Part shown: in pieces, positions 61,499 to 64,000 of the stretch | How positions within the stretch are numbered: position 1 is the first letter of the stretch | Layout: each line of letters opens with the position of its first letter | Assembly: GCA_024998815.1 (NCBI GenBank) | Contig: JACEUQ010000002.1 | Span: 1,440,501 to 1,504,500, forward strand | Reading direction: 5' to 3' | DNA length: 64,000 bases | Source of the DNA: Opitutus sp. | Lineage (GTDB): Bacteria > Verrucomicrobiota > Verrucomicrobiia > Opitutales > Opitutaceae | Translations under genes and position numbers: made by a program | The notes under the pieces: generated by a model | Told to the model about the DNA's origin: nothing | What the model saw: only the letters and a program-made list of their open reading frames with translations | Database searches by the model: none

Positions 61499-64000
61499 TT
61501 ATTTACGAAACAGCGCATCGAGCGAACCAAAGCTCTTGAGCGGGGCTTTGGGCTTGGTCGTCGTCACCGGCAACGGGGTAGATTCACGCGGTTTAACCGG
61601 TTCGACAACCGGCGCGGGAGCGGACGCCGCACCGAGCTTGGGCACGGCAGATCCGAGCTTGGCGCTTGTCACTCCCGCCTTCGCCGACTGGCTCTGCTTG
61701 AGTTCGGCGAGGGTGCGTTCGAGTTTTTGCACCGAGACCGGTTCGGCCGTGCCCAACTCCTGGGCAAACAAACTCACCCGCAACTCCTCCACCTGCCAGC
61801 GCAGCGCCGCCACTCCGAGGAAGGGCGCGAGTTGTTTGGCCCGCTCGGTGTCTTTGACCTGGGCCTGTTTCCAGCGGTCGGCGCGCAGCTTCATCGCCTT
61901 TAGATAACGCGGGAAATGCGCCAGTTGCGGGTAAGGCGTCACCCGCAAAAAGTCCGCTGGCACCAGCGCGGTCAGCTCGGGGCCTTGCCCGCGATAAGGA
62001 TGCGCATGCACCAACAGCGCCTGGCGCAGCGTGAGGATTTCCCGGAGCAAATCGACCAGGCGCGGCACCAACCCGAGCAGGTCGGCTTTGGTCTTCATGA
62101 CCGCGGCGGCGAAGGCGGCGGCGGTGAGGGTTTTAACGCGCGAAGCGGCGCAGGCCCAGTGCCGGAGCGCCTCGTAGGCGTGTTCGCGCAACGTCTCGGT
62201 GGTGCCGAGGGTCGCGAGCAGCGCGCCCAGCTCGCGCAGTTGTTTCAAATCTTTGTGCAGGCAGGCCAGCGGGTGCGCGAGTTGCCACTCCATGAGCCGT
62301 CCCAGCGCCGGGGCAGTCGCCACAGCCGCCTCTTCAGGGGTTTTAAATAGTCGCAGCGCCACACCGCCGCCCGGACCGTTTTTGAGTCCAGGAAACGCAT
62401 ACACCTCCACGCCGGATTGGTCACACACGTGGACGCGCTCGGGCACGTCGCCAAACTTCCACTCCGTCTGCTCGCCCAGTTCGTGTTTGGCGCGGGCGCG
62501 GCGCCAGGCGTCGGGGTCTTCTCGCGAAACACTCGCGCTGGCCTCGCGCTGGTGCGCGGCGATGGCGAGGGCGATCTCCGGCAACTCGCGGCTGGCGCAG
62601 ATTTCGTGGCCTTCGTCATCGACGACCCGCACGCGTACGCGCAGGTGGTCGGGCAGCGGGCGCTCTTCGGCAAACACGCTGGCGTTGATCTTCAACTTGA
62701 GCCGTTCGCCGATCAAAATCGCGAGCGCCTCGGGCAAGGTGTGGCGCTGGGCGGTGAGGCGCGTGTGTTGGGCGGCGGTTTTGGCCAACTGCCGCGCGGC
62801 GTCACCGAGCGGCACAAAGTCGCGGCGCAGCTCCTTGGGCAGCGCGCGTAGGTAATGTTCCACCTTGGCCGCGAGGTGGCCGGGCACCGCCCAGTCGAGC
62901 GCGGCGGGCGTGAGATCGGCGGCGACGCGCACCGGCACATCGAGGGTAACGCCGTCGTCGGTCTGGCCGGGTTTGTAGGCGTAGTTCAGCGGCAGCGCGG
63001 CTTGCTGGAGCGGCATTGCCTCGGGGTAGGCCTCGGTGTCGGCCTGCAGTTCTTCGGGGTCGCGCAGGTCGTCGGGCGCAAACATGAGGAAACGCGGCTC
63101 GGCGCCTTTGCGCTCGCGGACGAGGTCGACCAACTCGGCGACGGAGGAGACGCCCGCAAACGGGGGATTGGAAGCAGCCTCCAAAGTGGCATGGGCGTCC
63201 CGCCCATGATTGCGATCAGTCGATCCCACGGGCGGGACGCCCGTGCCACGTCGATCCGCTCCGGCGTGGCATGGGCGTCCCCGCCCATGGGTTTGCGTGT
63301 CTGACGTGGCATGGGCGTCCCCGCCCATGTCGGGGCTCGCCGTCGATCCCACGGGCGGGACGCCCGTGCCACTTCCGGCACCTTTGCCGCTTTCAGGAAT
63401 CAGCCGAGCGGCGTAGAACCGGTAAATCCCCTCGTCGAGGTTAAGGTAGCCGCTGTCGCGGGTGCGGGTGAGCAGGTTTTCGACCTCTTCGCGCACGCCC
63501 CGGTTGTGGGCGATAAAATCCAGCGGCCACGTCACCTGGTCGTTAACTAGCGCCTCGCGGATAAATATCTCCGTGGCGTGCACCGGGTTCACCTTGCCGT
63601 AACTGACGGCGCGCGATTCCAGCTCCAGCCCGTAGAGGCGGGTGCGTTGTTTAACCATCACGCGGCCGGCGTCCTGATTCCAGAACGGCTCGCTGTGGGC
63701 AACCTTCACCACGTGCGAGCCTAGATCGAGCGCCCAAAGCGGATCCATCCGCGCGGAGGTGCGGGCAAACAGCCTCGTGGTTTCCATGATCTCCGCCGAC
63801 ATGATCCACCGCGGACTCTTGTTGTTTTTTGAATCGTTTTTTTGACGCGGGTCTTCACCCCGCTTGGAGTGCGATTTCTTCTCGTCGCGCACGAACAAGA
63901 CTGAGCCGGGAAACAGCGCGACGCGGCGGTCGTGAGTCGCCTTGTAGCCACCGTTGTCGTCGTCGCGGGTCGCGATGTTGCCCAACAAACCGGCGAGGAT
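61499..64000 (-). CDS. hrpA: ATP-dependent helicase HrpA, C-terminal part (truncated by window end)
   Basis: About 833 residues, open at the window edge, so the DEAH helicase core lies beyond 64000. Visible are the ILAGLLGNIATRDDD segment after the helicase-associated domain, an OB-fold-like region (RRVALFPGSVLF ... WIMSAEIMETTRLFARTSARMDPLWA) and a long DUF3418 region (LYGLELESRAVSYGKVNP, GIYRFYAARLIPE, LPLNYAYKPGQTDDGVTLDVPV). A run of five palindromic repeats is inserted in frame at 63186-63373. HrpA helicases unwind RNA during translation or mRNA processing. Confidence 0.9.
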   Translation of the reverse strand: MLAGLLGNIATRDDDNGGYKATHDRRVALFPGSVLFVRDEKKSHSKRGEDPRQKNDSKNNKSPRWIMSAEIMETTRLFARTSARMDPLWALDLGSHVVKVAHSEPFWNQDAGRVMVKQRTRLYGLELESRAVSYGKVNPVHATEIFIREALVNDQVTWPLDFIAHNRGVREEVENLLTRTRDSGYLNLDEGIYRFYAARLIPESGKGAGSGTGVPPVGSTASPDMGGDAHATSDTQTHGRGRPCHAGADRRGTGVPPVGSTDRNHGRDAHATLEAASNPPFAGVSSVAELVDLVRERKGAEPRFLMFAPDDLRDPEELQADTEAYPEAMPLQQAALPLNYAYKPGQTDDGVTLDVPVRVAADLTPAALDWAVPGHLAAKVEHYLRALPKELRRDFVPLGDAARQLAKTAAQHTRLTAQRHTLPEALAILIGERLKLKINASVFAEERPLPDHLRVRVRVVDDEGHEICASRELPEIALAIAAHQREASASVSREDPDAWRRARAKHELGEQTEWKFGDVPERVHVCDQSGVEVYAFPGLKNGPGGGVALRLFKTPEEAAVATAPALGRLMEWQLAHPLACLHKDLKQLRELGALLATLGTTETLREHAYEALRHWACAASRVKTLTAAAFAAAVMKTKADLLGLVPRLVDLLREILTLRQALLVHAHPYRGQGPELTALVPADFLRVTPYPQLAHFPRYLKAMKLRADRWKQAQVKDTERAKQLAPFLGVAALRWQVEELRVSLFAQELGTAEPVSVQKLERTLAELKQSQSAKAGVTSAKLGSAVPKLGAASAPAPVVEPVKPRESTPLPVTTTKPKAPLKSFGSLDALFRK
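63186..63373. repeat. Five GGGCG/CGCCC palindromes inserted in frame in hrpA
   Basis: Copies at 63186-63209, 63226-63250, 63265-63290, 63306-63330 and 63348-63373 translate as GTGVPPVGS, MGGDAHAT, GRGRPCHAG and GRDAHAT units within hrpA, between RLIPES and PPFAGVSSVAELVDLV. The frame is kept across the insertion. Confidence 0.93.

Overview
The window is a GC-rich, gene-dense bacterial chromosome segment with 54 annotated protein genes and no rRNA, tRNA or CRISPR that I can support. Gene content and the many interspersed palindromic repeats suggest a Verrucomicrobiota bacterium, probably of the Opitutales/Opitutaceae. Pointers are intergenic TTGAGCGTGAGCTCAA hairpins, GGCATGGGCGTCCCGCCC repeats that read as GTGVPPVG / GRDAHAT when translated, a CP-ATP-grasp/alpha-E pair, and a flagellar fliD-fliS block. 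The taxonomic call is inference; no marker gene was aligned.

Layout. 0.2-5 kb holds translation and central-carbon genes: ychF, divergent from rpsP-trmD-rplS, then tkt. 5-8 kb has tgt divergent from a glutamine amidotransferase (pabA/trpG), nrdR and an unknown gene. 8.4-12 kb has a secreted protein, a CP-ATP-grasp gene and an alpha-E gene, with a small four-helix-bundle gene wedged between the last two and bracketed by inverted heptamer arrays. 12-19.6 kb, minus strand, has gltA, a partial histidine operon (hisD-hisC-hisB-hisH) and guaA. 19.7-22.3 kb has three membrane-associated genes. 22.6-28.9 kb is a sulfur-assimilation locus: an Rrf2 regulator, sulfate-binding protein, cysT, cysW, cysA and cysK. 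29.5-33.7 kb is a flagellar block (fliD, lipoprotein, FlgM-like, fliS, FliT-like, small protein) with two good sigma-28 promoter matches. 33.7-36.1 kb is prfA-prmC. 36.5-49 kb has a HAD phosphatase and a sensory region: an NMT1-type binding lipoprotein translationally coupled to a hybrid histidine kinase, then two more hybrid kinases. 49-64 kb has glyA, a RelBE-type toxin-antitoxin pair, an MFS transporter, a DUF2293 gene, chrA, tatD, an M32 carboxypeptidase, an ArsC-like protein, an endonuclease/exonuclease/phosphatase protein and the C-terminal part of an hrpA helicase gene that runs off the window.

The most unusual layer is between the genes. At least ten repeat families fill nearly every gap. 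Several are built of degenerate short words with a fixed period (6, 7, 9 or 10 nt) laid out as two inverted arms. The heptamer family (unit TCATTGG and variants) occurs at seven loci; at 10.4-10.9 kb its two six-unit arms enclose the four-helix-bundle gene, which looks like a cargo-bearing form of an otherwise gene-less element. A 180-bp MITE-like element is present twice, and one copy is nested in a 324-bp repeat whose uninterrupted copy lies 30 kb away. A composite repeat module precedes two of the hybrid kinases. A perfect 22-copy TCTGATG array fills the cysW-cysA junction. Repeats supply stop codons, a possible start codon and an in-frame protein insertion to neighbouring genes.
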